64,000 nt of DNA from Methanothrix harundinacea (lineage in GTDB: Archaea; Halobacteriota; Methanosarcinia; Methanotrichales; Methanotrichaceae): NCBI GenBank assembly GCA_002506535.1, contig DAXT01000004.1:62001-126000 (forward strand), read 5' to 3'. A program made the translations under genes and the position numbers. The notes beneath the pieces are model-generated. The model was not told where the DNA came from and did no database searches. It worked only from the letters and a program-made list of their open reading frames with translations. Shown in pieces: positions 55,872 to 64,000 of the stretch (positions within the stretch are counted from its first letter, which is position 1; each line of letters starts with the position of its first letter).

Positions 55872-56786
55872 ATGGACTCTCCGAAGAGCGGAAGCCGCCT
55901 GAATCGTCGGATTCGTGAGGCTTTCATCGAGTCGTCCCTCTTCTTCGCCGCCGTCACCTCGATCCTGGTGATGGTCCTGATCTTCTATTTTCTGATCCGG
56001 GAGAGCCGCGTCGCCTTCCTGGAGGTGGGGGTGATCGACCTCCTCTTCGGTATGAAGTGGCACTCCGCCGGGGACATCTTCGGGATGACCCCCATCATCG
56101 TCGGCTCCGTCATGGTCACCCTCCTCGCCCTCTTGATAAACATCTTCGTAGGGGTTCCCCTGGGGATCTACCTGGCGGAGCTGGCGGGGCCCCGGTCCCG
56201 CTCGATCCTGAAGCCGTCGATAGAGCTTTTGGCAGGGGTCCCCTCCATAGTATACGGCTTCCTGGGGGTTCTGATCCTCGTCTCCTTCCTGGAGAGGAGC
56301 TTCGATATGCTGACAGGAAGGTCGATCCTGGCGGCGTCGATCCTCCTGGGGATCATGTTCATACCGGCGCTGACGACGATATGCGAGGACGCCCTCAGGG
56401 CCGTCCCCAAGGAGTTCAAGGAGGGGTCCCTCGCCCTCGGCGCCACCCAGTGGCAGACGGTCCGGTGGGTCAGCCTTCCCGCCGCCTCCTCGGGGATCAT
56501 CGCCGCCGTCGTCCTCAACGTCGGAAACATCATCGGCGAGACGATGGCCGCCCTTCTGGTGGTGGGGAACGTCGCGAGGCTCCCTTCGCCGGTCTTTGAC
56601 GCCTTCTCCCCCGGCGCCATATTCACCTCCGTCATCGCCGGGGAGATGGGGGAGGTAGCCCACGGCTCTCTCCACTACCACTCCCTCTTCGCCGTGGGGT
56701 TCGTCCTCCTTTTGATCGTCACCGTCCTCAACATCTCGGCGGACCTGGCGAGGGCGGCCATCAAGAGGAAGTTTGGAGGATACTGA
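55872..56786 (+). CDS. pstC: Phosphate ABC transporter permease PstC
   Basis: 304 residues with six transmembrane helices. The ABC-permease EAA loop reads EDALRAVPKEFKEGSLALGATQWQT, and VPSIVYGFLGVLILV is a PstC/PstA signature; the large first periplasmic segment (FGMKWHSAGDIFGMTPIIVG) identifies PstC. It should pair with PstA and be driven by PstB, but neither pstA, pstB nor phoU follows; convergent genes on the minus strand do. Those partners must be encoded elsewhere or were lost. Confidence 0.93.
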   Translation: MDSPKSGSRLNRRIREAFIESSLFFAAVTSILVMVLIFYFLIRESRVAFLEVGVIDLLFGMKWHSAGDIFGMTPIIVGSVMVTLLALLINIFVGVPLGIYLAELAGPRSRSILKPSIELLAGVPSIVYGFLGVLILVSFLERSFDMLTGRSILAASILLGIMFIPALTTICEDALRAVPKEFKEGSLALGATQWQTVRWVSLPAASSGIIAAVVLNVGNIIGETMAALLVVGNVARLPSPVFDAFSPGAIFTSVIAGEMGEVAHGSLHYHSLFAVGFVLLLIVTVLNISADLARAAIKRKFGGY

Positions 56787-56975
56787 AGGTAGGCGTATTC
56801 CTTCCCTCATCGATACCTCATCGATATATTGATACGGCGTCGTCGATCGGTTAAAAGAGAAATCGATATCTGGGCATCCCCCGCGGCAAGTCGTATCGGA
56901 TCCGTACCCAGATCAAGGGCCAAGCCGCAGGCTCTGAGAATCCGATCTTCCCGATCGACCGACGGGCTATGAAGC

Positions 56976-57389
56976 TCAACTTATGACCACCGGATTCTCC
57001 TCTTCGCCGGTCCCAGCAGACGGCTCCGTCTCCTCGCCCTCCGCCTCCTCGGCTTGCGGCTCCTCCGCCGTCTTATGGACCCTGCCCAGGACCCTATCGA
57101 TCGGCAGGATGAAGGCTATCCCCCTCCCCGGCTCGTTAAGCTTTCCGGCCTTTACCACCGCCTCGATGACGCTATCGGCCTGCGAGGAAGAGACGACGGT
57201 GAAGACCACCTCCTTCTCCGGCTCGATCATGATGTTCAGGAGCTTCTGCTGCTCATGGACGCCCACACCCCTCCCGAAGAGGATCGTTCCTCCTTCTGCG
57301 CCGGCGTCCTTGGAGGCGCAGAGGACCTCATCACCCCATCCCTTCTTGACGATGGTGACGATCAGGGACATATCGGTCTCGCACTTCAT
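56976..57389 (-). CDS. P-II-like regulatory protein of the DUF1538 operon
   Basis: 137 residues. Residues about 1-105 have the ferredoxin-like P-II fold (LIVTIVKKGWGDEVLCASKDAGAEGGTILFGRG; IEPEKEVVFTVVSS; GRGIAFILPIDRVLG). The classical T-loop uridylylation Tyr context is absent, so it belongs to the broader P-II-like group rather than GlnB. A 30-residue acidic tail follows (EEPQAEEAEGEETEP). The start overlaps the stop of the second DUF1538 gene (TAATG). It probably controls the transporter-like DUF1538 proteins in response to a nucleotide or metabolite. Confidence 0.85.
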   Translation of the reverse strand: MKCETDMSLIVTIVKKGWGDEVLCASKDAGAEGGTILFGRGVGVHEQQKLLNIMIEPEKEVVFTVVSSSQADSVIEAVVKAGKLNEPGRGIAFILPIDRVLGRVHKTAEEPQAEEAEGEETEPSAGTGEEENPVVIS

Positions 57390-58114
57390 TATTCACCACC
57401 TCTTTTCAATCGGATAATTACCCCCAGGGACATGACGAAGATTATCGGCGCCAGGGCGATGAGGGCTATCAGGCCGAAGCCGTCTATCAGGGGATCTCTC
57501 CCCTCTATCATCGAAGCCGCCCCCACGGCGACGGACATCAGGAAGGTGACGGCCATCGGCCCAGTGGCGACCCCTCCCGCATCGAAGGATATCCCTATGA
57601 AATCCCTGTCGGTTACGAAGAGGAGGAAGATGGCCAGGGCGTATCCGGGGATTATTATGTGCATGAGAGGTATCCCGTAGGATATCCTGGCCATCCCGAC
57701 CCCCACCAGGACCGCGACCCCTATGGAGAGGGTATAGAGCATCAGCTGAGACTTTATATAGCCTGTCGATGCCTTCTCCACCTGATAGCAGAGGATCCGC
57801 ACCGCCGGCTCTGCATAAGTCGCCAGAAATCCGAGGAGTATTCCCAGGGATATCAGCATCCACTTCTCTTCAAAGCTCCCAAAGAACCTCCCTATCTCCT
57901 GTCCCGCGGGGAGAAACCCTACGAAGACCCCCGCGAGGAAGAGGACGAGGCCGACGGCCGTCAGCGCCATCCCGGCGAGGAGCCTCACGACGTACTTATT
58001 CGGATAGCGCAGATAGGCGGCCTGGAATATGAGGAAGAAGATCACCAGGGGTATTATCGCCTGGACGACGTCGATGATGGCATGTCTCACCGATTCCACT
58101 ATGGTGGCGATCAA
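57389..58114 (-). CDS. DUF1538 membrane protein, second of a pair
   Basis: 241 residues with about seven transmembrane helices. The family motif ISFDAGGVATGPM lies in the second half; the first copy has ISFDSGGVTTGPM at the same place, so each is one half of what is a single fused protein in many bacteria. The start is TTG overlapping the stop of the first copy (TTGA). Glu/Arg in ATYAEPAVRIL are conserved between the copies. DUF1538 proteins are thought to be transporters; the substrate is unknown. Confidence 0.88.
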   Translation of the reverse strand: MIATIVESVRHAIIDVVQAIIPLVIFFLIFQAAYLRYPNKYVVRLLAGMALTAVGLVLFLAGVFVGFLPAGQEIGRFFGSFEEKWMLISLGILLGFLATYAEPAVRILCYQVEKASTGYIKSQLMLYTLSIGVAVLVGVGMARISYGIPLMHIIIPGYALAIFLLFVTDRDFIGISFDAGGVATGPMAVTFLMSVAVGAASMIEGRDPLIDGFGLIALIALAPIIFVMSLGVIIRLKRGGE

Positions 58115-58806
58115 TTGAGAAGCACCCCCAGGAGCATGACCCCCAGGATGGGGCCGATGGAGGCGAAGCCGATGAGGCCGAAGCCGTCGGCGAGGGGGGA
58201 CCTTCCGGCCATCACCGTCGAGACCCCGATCCCCAGAGCCAAGATTACGGGGACGGTCATGGGGCCGGTGGTCACGCCGCCCGAATCGAAGGATATGGCC
58301 AGGAACTCCGGCGGCGTGAAGAAGGAGAGGAGGATGACGAGAAGGTAGCTTGCTGCATAGAGGTATTTTATGGGAACGTTGTATATTATCCGCAGCATCG
58401 ATAAGACCATAAATATCCCGACCCCGAAGGCTACGGCAAAGAGGAGGGCGTTCCTGGATATGGCGTCGGTGGATACGGAATTTATGACGCTCGTCAGGAC
58501 CCTCACGTCAGGCTCGGCGACGGTGACGAGGAAGGATATGGCGAAGGTGACGGCGACGAGAAAGAGGATCGATCCGCGTTTCGGTAGCTCGCCACCTATC
58601 GCCTCTCCGATGGGAAGCATCCCCAGCTTCACCCCCATGAGAAAGAAAGAGAAGCCGATGGCCACCATCAGGGCGCCGAGGACGAAGGTCGCTATCCTCT
58701 CCGGGGGGGATCCGATGAGGAGGATCTGTATCAGAAGGACTATGAAGGTGATCGGGGCTATCGACTGGACCGTCTCCTTCAGGGCGTCTTTGAACTGATC
58801 TCTCAT
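58111..58806 (-). CDS. DUF1538 membrane protein, first of a pair
   Basis: 231 residues, about seven transmembrane helices. Shares with the second copy the positions of VTVAEPDVRVL (compare TYAEPAVRIL), ISFDSGGVTTGPM and DGFGLI.FASIGPILGVMLLG. The tandem arrangement suggests a heterodimer with pseudo-two-fold symmetry, as in inverted- or parallel-repeat transporters. It is the first gene of the DUF1538-DUF1538-P-II operon, all overlapping. Confidence 0.88.
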   Translation of the reverse strand: MRDQFKDALKETVQSIAPITFIVLLIQILLIGSPPERIATFVLGALMVAIGFSFFLMGVKLGMLPIGEAIGGELPKRGSILFLVAVTFAISFLVTVAEPDVRVLTSVINSVSTDAISRNALLFAVAFGVGIFMVLSMLRIIYNVPIKYLYAASYLLVILLSFFTPPEFLAISFDSGGVTTGPMTVPVILALGIGVSTVMAGRSPLADGFGLIGFASIGPILGVMLLGVLLN

Positions 58807-59424
58807 GGCTTTATACCCCCGCTCCGGCTCACCGGCTCTATTTTCTCCCCTTTTCTCTCATCCTTTGATATATCAAACTATCCGGCTTCGATGATCCGAC
58901 AATGGCCAAAAGAGGTCAACTGCCGCCTATTTATCTCCATATTGTCCCCGCCATCCCCCCACCGGCATGATGCGGCGGTTCGGGTCGGAGGGGTACGCCA
59001 GAGAATACTTTCGCCCCGCGAGCCTCGACCTTTTGTAGGACGGAGGAGATGGTGTAGGATGGAAGGCCGCGGTCCCCCAGGCGGCGGCCTCCCGTTGCCA
59101 TGATCGGTACGAGGCCGGGAGAGGGCCCGACAAATCCCCCTTCATTTCCCTCTCCCGGAATACTCCCTTTCTTCCATCCAGTCTAAAAGCCGGTACGTCT
59201 CCTGATATCTCATATCGACCCGCTCTCCGCCTTCTATCCGATATTCCGACCTCCGTTACTTCTGCCCCGCGGGGACGGTTCCGATATAAGGCCGACTCCA
59301 ATATGCGCCGTTGTTAGGGCCAACCCTCCTGATATGGAGGCCGGGGGGAGGCGGTCGGATATCGGGATTTGATGAAGTGAGATGAAGAAGAAGAAGAAGG
59401 CAAAGAAGGAGGCGGTGAAGCTCT
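58807..59424. other. 618-bp spacer without a supported gene
   Basis: The left end has promoter-like sequence for the DUF1538 operon (TTTGATATATCAAA near 58864, itself a palindrome). Elsewhere the DNA is GC-rich with short frames only. A 23-codon minus-strand frame (59142-59213) after GGCGGAG starts MRYQETYRLLDWMEER and might be the relic of a longer gene. No RNA gene or repeat family was recognised. Confidence 0.5.
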
Positions 59425-59691
59425 ATGGTGGCGGTGGAGATCGACGGAGGGGCGCTGATGGTGGCTGCGGCGGGAGCGATGGCCAGCGCCCTGGCGACCC
59501 TCATCTTCTGCTACCTAGCCTTCAGGGTCTCCCTCGAGGCGAGGCTGAAGGATCTGGAGCACCAGGTGGAGATCCTCTCTGACCTGGAGGAGGTCCTCAT
59601 CGCCCAGGAGGAGAGGATAAGGGTCCTGGAGATGGAGGCGGCCTGGGCGGAGGCGGCGGTCGGGAGGGCGGCAGAGACGGACGAAGGGTGA
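59425..59691 (+). CDS. Membrane-anchored coiled-coil protein
   Basis: 88 residues. A hydrophobic segment (LMVAAAGAMASALATLIFCYLAF, about 11-33) is followed by a predicted coiled coil with Leu/Ile heptads (RLKDLEHQVEILSDLEEVLIAQEERIRVLEMEAAW). The ATG at 59425 has GGTGAAG 8 nt upstream. It probably oligomerises at the membrane surface; no family is recognised. It stands alone. Confidence 0.55.
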   Translation: MVAVEIDGGALMVAAAGAMASALATLIFCYLAFRVSLEARLKDLEHQVEILSDLEEVLIAQEERIRVLEMEAAWAEAAVGRAAETDEG

Positions 59692-59798
59692 ACGAATATC
59701 TCAGAGACGCGACTTTCGCCCCTTCGCCCCCATTTCGCCCCTATATCTTGCGGCCCTCATACCCCCCCGCTCCCTTCAGCCCCGCCTCCGCCTGACCG

Positions 59799-60248
59799 TC
59801 ATCCTCCTTTCCCACCTTTCGCCTCCACGATCTCCATCGCCTCCTCGAGGCTCTCGGCCTTTATCATCCCCTCGACGTTCCAGTCCCCGAGGTCGACGAC
59901 GGTCTTATCCATCTTCAGGGCGAGGGCGATCTCCGAGAGGGTGCCGTAGAGGCCGGGGAGGGCGATGACGACGTCGGCGGACCGCACGACGATGGCGTTT
60001 CTCCCGTGGCCCATCCCGGTCCCGATGGCGACGGTGACGTAGGGGTTTGCCGCCTCCTTCTCTCCGGGGAGGATCCCGACGGCTACGCCTCCAGCCTCCT
60101 TAGCCCCCCTGCTCGCCGCCTCCATCACCCCGCCCAGGCCCCCGGTGATCAGGACGTGGCCTCCTTGCGCTATCCTTCTTCCCAGCTCTCTTGCGAGGCT
60201 GCACCTCTTCTCCTCGTAATCTCCTGCTCCTACCACCGCCACCTGCAA
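59799..60248 (-). CDS. Rossmann-fold nucleotide-binding protein (TIGR00725/LOG-like)
   Basis: 149 residues from TTG 60248, which has GGAGGAGATC 7 nt upstream; a GTG two codons later is possible. It has the LOG/MoCo-carrier-like fold: VAVVGAG, HVLITGGLGGVMEAASRGAKEAGG, GILPGEKEAANPYV and ALPGLYGTLSEIALALKMDK. Relatives include cytokinin-type nucleotide hydrolases and molybdenum cofactor carriers, but the short TIGR00725 type has no proven role. It is divergent from the Lhr helicase gene. Confidence 0.85.
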   Translation of the reverse strand: MQVAVVGAGDYEEKRCSLARELGRRIAQGGHVLITGGLGGVMEAASRGAKEAGGVAVGILPGEKEAANPYVTVAIGTGMGHGRNAIVVRSADVVIALPGLYGTLSEIALALKMDKTVVDLGDWNVEGMIKAESLEEAMEIVEAKGGKGG

Positions 60249-60299
60249 AAGATCTCCTCCACGCGAGACTATTATTATCCCCCGGAGAACTTATGGTTT

Positions 60300-63200
60300 G
60301 TGACCGTCTTTTCGAGGCTCCGCCCCGAGATCCGGGGGCTTCTCGCCCGCCAGGGAATCGTCGAGCCGACGCCCCCCCAGAAGATGGCGATACCCCGGAT
60401 CCTCGCCGGAGAGAACATCCTCCTCATCGCCCCCACCGGGACGGGAAAGACGGAGGCTGCGGCCCTCCCCCTCTTCAACAGGATCCTAAGGGATAAGGGC
60501 GGGGTCGGGGTCCGCAAGGCCGGCGTCCCTGGAGGGGGGGCCAGAGGGAAGATCGCTCCGAGAATGGGGGGCGCTCCGGGAAGAGGCGGCGGCTCCGGGG
60601 CGGAAGAGGGGGAGGAGGACTGCGGCCGGATCTCCGCCATCTACGTCACGCCGCTTCGGGCGCTCAACCGGGACATGCTCTCCCGCCTCCAGGGGTGGGG
60701 GGAAGAGCTGGGGATCGCCGTCGCCGTCCGCCACGGGGACACGACCCAGGCGGAGCGGCGGGCCCAGTCCCTGCGACCCCCCGACCTCCTCATCACGACC
60801 CCGGAGACGCTCCAGGTGATGCTGACGGGCAAGAGGCTCCGGAGGAGCCTTCGAGGGCTCAAGACCGTAGTCATCGACGAGGTCCACGAGCTGGCGGCCT
60901 CGAAGCGGGGGTCGCAGCTCGCCGTCGTCCTGGAGAGGATGGCGGAGGTGGCAGGGGATTTTCAGAGGGTGGGGCTCTCGGCGACCGTCGGCTCCCCGGA
61001 GACGGTGGCGGAGTTTCTCGCGGGACCGGCCAGGAGGTGCGGCATCCTCCGGGCCGACGTCGATAGGGCGGCAGAGTTTCGGGTCGTCTCCCCCCGGCCG
61101 AAGGGCGGCGACTTCGCCCTCGCCAGGAGGCTTGAGTGCGACCCCCAGCTCGCTTCCCAGATCAGGATGATCCGGGAGGCGGTGGAGAAGGAGAGGTGTC
61201 TTGTCTTCGTCAACACCCGCCAGGCCGCCGAGGTCCTGGGGTCGAGCTTCCGCCGTCTCGGCGATGAGATCGGCGTCCACCACGGCAGCCTCTCCAAAGA
61301 GGCGAGGATCGAGGCGGAGGAGGCCTTCAAGGCAGGGCAGCTCCGGGGGCTCGTATGCACCTCGTCGATGGAGCTTGGGATCGACATCGGCGACGTAGAC
61401 CACGTCATCCAGTACAGCTCCCCCAGGGAGGTCTCCCGCCTCGTCCAGAGGGTGGGAAGGGCTGGCCACGGGATGGGGAGGATCTCTTTGGGGACGATCA
61501 TCGCCACCGGCCCCGACGACGTCGCCGAGGCCCTCGCCATCGCCAGGAGGGCGAACGCGAAGGAGCTGGAGGAGACGAGGCCCCACAGAAAGCCCAAAGA
61601 CGTCCTGGCAAACCAGCTGGTGGGGCTCGCCCTCGACTTCGGCGAGATCACCCTTGGAAGGTCCCTTGAGATCGTCACCAGGTCCTACCCCTTCCGGGAC
61701 CTCTCCATCGGAGAGATGGAGGAGGTGGCCCGGGAGATCGAGGCCCACCGGCTCGTATACCTCGAGGACGGCGTCCTGCGCAGGAGGCGTAACTCCTGGG
61801 AGTACTACTATCAGAACCTCTCGATGATCCCCGACGAGAAGAGGTACAGCGTATACGACGTCGTCGGAAGGAAGGCGGTGGGAACCCTCGACGAGGCCTT
61901 CGTCGTCAACTTCGCAGAGCCCGGGGCGACCTTCGTCGCCAGGGGCGAGATCTGGGAGATCGTCGAGGTCCTCGAGGACGAAGAGGAGATCAGGGTCGCC
62001 CCCATAAACAGAGGCGGTGAGATCCCCACCTGGTCAGGGGAGGAGATCCCCGTCCCCTGGACCGTCGCCCAGGAGGCGGGGGAGATCCGCGCCCGGGTCG
62101 CACGACTGTTGGAGAGAGGGGGAGAAGGGAAAGGAGGGGGAGACGGCACCGAAGAGGGGGGAGTAGACGGTCCCGATGGCAGCTGGCCTGGGGCCGGTGG
62201 CGAGGAGGAGGCGGCGGCCTTCCTGATGGAAGAATACCCCGCCGACGAGGAGGCGGCGGGGCTCTTTGTGAAGATGATCAAATCCCAGGTCTCGGCCCAT
62301 CTACCCGTCCCCGATCACCGGACCGTCACCGTCGAGGGGGACGGGACCAGGGTGACGGTGAACGCCTGCCTCGGGACCCAGGCGAACGAGACCCTGGGAA
62401 GGGTCCTCTCCGCCCTCCTCTCGGCGAGGCTCGGCGGCTCCGTCGCCCTGGACGTCGACCCCTACAGGATCGGCCTTGAGACCTCAAAGCCCCTGATCGC
62501 CGAGGAGGTGGCATCCCTCCTGGCGGATACCGACCCCGACCACATCGGACCGATCCTGGAGCTGACCCTAAAGAACACGTCGCTCTTCACCTGGAGGATG
62601 GTCCACGTCGCCCGGAAGTTCGGGGCGCTCCGCCGGGACTTGGACAGGACGACGGTCAGCCTCAAGAGGGTCCTGGGGCTCTTCGTCGACGGCCCCATCG
62701 GCGAGGAGGCTATGCGGGAGCTCTTCTGGGATCGCCTCGACCTCGACCGGGCGAGAAGGGTGCTGGAGGATCTGAGGGCGGGAGAGATCGCCATCACCAC
62801 ATCTCACCCAAGCCCAATAGGCTCCGAGGGGAGGCGGGGAGGAAGGGACGTCACAACTCCGCAACGGGCCGACGGAGCGGTGATCGAGCTACTGAGGGAT
62901 CGGATCATGAACGACCGGGTCATCCTCTTCTGCGTCAGCTGCAGGGGGTGGAAGTCCCTGCGGACCGTCAGGAGCGTCCCGGCGGTCCCCGAGTGCCCCC
63001 TCTGCGGCTCCCGGATGGTGGCAGCCCTCAAGCCCTGGGAGGAGGAAGAGATAGGGATCGTCAGAAAGCCGGAGGGGATGAAGACCCCCGAAGACCGGCG
63101 CAGGACAAAGAGGGTCTATCGGAACGCTAACCTCGTCCTCTCCTACGGCAAGAGCGCCGCCGTCGCCCTGGCGAGCCGGGGCCTCGGCCCCGAGACGGCG

Positions 63201-63302
63201 GCAAGATTGATGCGAAACCTCAGGAGAGACGAGGACGACTTCTATCGAGATATCCTCAAGGCGGAACGGGAGTACGCCAGGACGAAGAGGTTCTGGAGCT
63301 GA
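60300..63302 (+). CDS. Lhr-type ATP-dependent helicase
   Basis: 1000 residues from GTG 60300, which lies 26 nt after the centre of a TATA element (CTATTATTATCC), so probably leaderless. Motifs: Q-motif region EPTPPQKMAIP, Walker A IAPTGTGKTE, DEVH box in VVIDEVHELAASKRG, motif VI QRVGRAGHG; then the Lhr winged-helix and core domains (SIGEMEEV...). A C-terminal zinc ribbon (CVSCRGWKS...CPLCGSRM) resembles archaeal aLhr2. Two Gly-rich low-complexity insertions are unusual: about residues 65-100, between motifs I and Ia, and about 605-640. Role: DNA/RNA unwinding in repair or replication. Confidence 0.92.
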   Translation: MTVFSRLRPEIRGLLARQGIVEPTPPQKMAIPRILAGENILLIAPTGTGKTEAAALPLFNRILRDKGGVGVRKAGVPGGGARGKIAPRMGGAPGRGGGSGAEEGEEDCGRISAIYVTPLRALNRDMLSRLQGWGEELGIAVAVRHGDTTQAERRAQSLRPPDLLITTPETLQVMLTGKRLRRSLRGLKTVVIDEVHELAASKRGSQLAVVLERMAEVAGDFQRVGLSATVGSPETVAEFLAGPARRCGILRADVDRAAEFRVVSPRPKGGDFALARRLECDPQLASQIRMIREAVEKERCLVFVNTRQAAEVLGSSFRRLGDEIGVHHGSLSKEARIEAEEAFKAGQLRGLVCTSSMELGIDIGDVDHVIQYSSPREVSRLVQRVGRAGHGMGRISLGTIIATGPDDVAEALAIARRANAKELEETRPHRKPKDVLANQLVGLALDFGEITLGRSLEIVTRSYPFRDLSIGEMEEVAREIEAHRLVYLEDGVLRRRRNSWEYYYQNLSMIPDEKRYSVYDVVGRKAVGTLDEAFVVNFAEPGATFVARGEIWEIVEVLEDEEEIRVAPINRGGEIPTWSGEEIPVPWTVAQEAGEIRARVARLLERGGEGKGGGDGTEEGGVDGPDGSWPGAGGEEEAAAFLMEEYPADEEAAGLFVKMIKSQVSAHLPVPDHRTVTVEGDGTRVTVNACLGTQANETLGRVLSALLSARLGGSVALDVDPYRIGLETSKPLIAEEVASLLADTDPDHIGPILELTLKNTSLFTWRMVHVARKFGALRRDLDRTTVSLKRVLGLFVDGPIGEEAMRELFWDRLDLDRARRVLEDLRAGEIAITTSHPSPIGSEGRRGGRDVTTPQRADGAVIELLRDRIMNDRVILFCVSCRGWKSLRTVRSVPAVPECPLCGSRMVAALKPWEEEEIGIVRKPEGMKTPEDRRRTKRVYRNANLVLSYGKSAAVALASRGLGPETAARLMRNLRRDEDDFYRDILKAEREYARTKRFWS

Positions 63303-63343
63303 CCGCCCCAAGATTTAAGGTCTCCGGGGTCCAGGATCCTCTC

Positions 63344-64000
63344 ATGAGTTTCGATCTCTTTCCGGCCGTCGACCTTCGCGGCGGAAGATGCGTCCAGCTC
63401 GTTGGAGGCGTGCCGGGCTCCGAGGTAGTATCCCTAGACGACCCCCTCTCCCAGGCGGTCCGCTGGGCGGAGATGGGGTCGTCGACCCTTCACATCATCG
63501 ACCTCGACGGGGCGATCCAGGGGGCGAGAGTCAACGCGCCCATCCTCGAAGAGATCGTCGAGACCCTCGACCTCTTCATCCAGGTGGGGGGCGGCATCAG
63601 GTCCCGCAAGGACGCATCATCCCTCCTCGACCTGGGGGTCGATAGGGTGATCCTGGGGACGGCGGCCCTGGCAAACCCCCTGATGGTCAGCGACCTCGCC
63701 GCCGACTTCGGGAAGGATAGGGTGATGGTCGCCCTGGACGTCAGGAGGGGAAAGGTCACCACCGAGGGGTGGCAGAGGGACCTGGAAAAGGGAGCGATCG
63801 AGCTTGGGCTCCTATTCCAGGATCGCGGGGCGGGCTCGATCCTCTTCACCAACATCGACACCGAAGGGCAGGTCCGGGGGATCGACCCCGAGCCGACGAG
63901 GAGGCTCGTGGAGGCGGTGGACGTCCCTGTAGTCGCCGCAGGGGGGGTCACCACCATCGATGACCTGCTCACCCTGAGGGGGGCGGGGGCGGCAGGAGCC
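63344..64000 (+). CDS. hisA: Phosphoribosylformimino-AICAR-P isomerase HisA (3' end outside window)
   Basis: The first 219 codons are visible. HisA opens the ribose ring of ProFAR in histidine synthesis. The beta-barrel phosphate sites are clear: FDLFPAVDLRGGRCVQLVGG, LHIIDLDGAIQG, IQVGGGIRSRKDA, GVDRVILGTAALANP and VAAGGVTTIDDL; the catalytic Asp are in AVDLRGG and FTNIDTEG. The usual length is about 240, so only the end is missing. It begins 42 nt after the Lhr stop. Confidence 0.95.
   Translation, partial: MSFDLFPAVDLRGGRCVQLVGGVPGSEVVSLDDPLSQAVRWAEMGSSTLHIIDLDGAIQGARVNAPILEEIVETLDLFIQVGGGIRSRKDASSLLDLGVDRVILGTAALANPLMVSDLAADFGKDRVMVALDVRRGKVTTEGWQRDLEKGAIELGLLFQDRGAGSILFTNIDTEGQVRGIDPEPTRRLVEAVDVPVVAAGGVTTIDDLLTLRGAGAAGA

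Noticed and set aside
55818..56810. A 330-codon minus-strand frame opposite pstC
   Set aside because: Translates to a charged Gly/Asp/Glu-rich sequence without domains; pstC on the other strand is certain.
58864..58877. Palindrome TTTGATATATCAAA upstream of the DUF1538 operon as an operator
   Set aside because: It overlaps the expected promoter region and may just be a TATA element that is symmetric by chance; kept only as part of the spacer description.
1..64000. tRNA genes, rRNA, CRISPR arrays, insertion sequences
   Set aside because: By eye no T-loop/acceptor combination, no regularly spaced direct repeats, and no transposase or integrase was found; a tRNAscan or Infernal run could still reveal small RNAs.

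Overview
The window is a GC-rich piece of a euryarchaeal chromosome, most likely a methanogen of the Methanotrichales (Methanothrix/Methanosaeta, resembling the GC-rich M. harundinacea type). The evidence is archaeal replication and translation genes throughout (topoisomerase VI, RPA, GINS, PriS/PriL, PCNA, Orc1/Cdc6, histone, aIF2-alpha, L44e, S27e, Nop5, Nop10, GatE), methanogenesis marker protein 8, the archaeoflavoprotein AfpA with an iron-sulfur flavoprotein, and secreted proteins that look lineage-specific. The genus is an inference. There are no rRNA genes, no convincing tRNA genes, no CRISPR array and no insertion sequence.

Layout. 1-3.9 kb: the 3' end of a catalase-peroxidase with a strong hairpin terminator, a small membrane protein, the decayed N-terminus of an AAA ATPase, and a conspicuously AT-rich SIR2-domain gene that looks like an acquired defence gene. 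3.9-12.2 kb (minus strand): CTP synthase, a Trm112-like protein, an amidohydrolase, topoisomerase VI A and B, a RAM-only Lrp-like protein, and RPA with its associated protein. 12.3-23.3 kb: Nop5, two tandem secreted paralogs with duplicated promoters, marker protein 8 and a divergent HTH regulator, AfpA/Isf, an MFS transporter, an AT-rich DUF3800 gene, a DUF333-repeat exported protein and AspRS. 23.6-27.3 kb: a small membrane protein translationally coupled to a 1072-residue symporter-STAC-like-DUF835-DUF835 protein, followed by a BofA-like protein. 27.5-32.2 kb: DUF1614, dUTPase, phosphoglycerate mutase, a 52-residue PUA protein, a zinc ribbon, a K+ channel and a nitrilase-family enzyme.

32.3-37.7 kb is a long information-processing run: priS, GINS, L44e, S27e (apparently with a CTG start), aIF2-alpha, nop10, a PAC2-family protein and pmbA. 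Then come prs, a thioesterase, aroC and moeA. 43-45.6 kb (minus) carries a GNAT gene, priL, pcn and tfs. 45.7-50.9 kb has an ACT protein, a glutaredoxin, a Cys-rich protein, a histone with a long leader, gatE and an Orc1/Cdc6.

50.9-56.8 kb is a phosphate-uptake region with three paralogous PstS proteins and a PstC permease but no PstA, PstB or PhoU. pstS1 and pstS2 share a promoter block. A secreted-protein gene lies between them, and a truncated copy of it, with the same terminator hairpin, sits in front of pstS2, so a duplication can be read in the DNA. 57.0-58.8 kb is a coupled operon of two DUF1538 membrane proteins and a P-II-like protein. The window ends with a LOG-like protein, an Lhr-type helicase and the start of hisA.

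The least-described systems here are, in my view, the symporter-STAC-DUF835 sensor operon, the DUF1538/P-II operon, the solitary SIR2 gene, and the duplicated pstS/secreted-protein locus.
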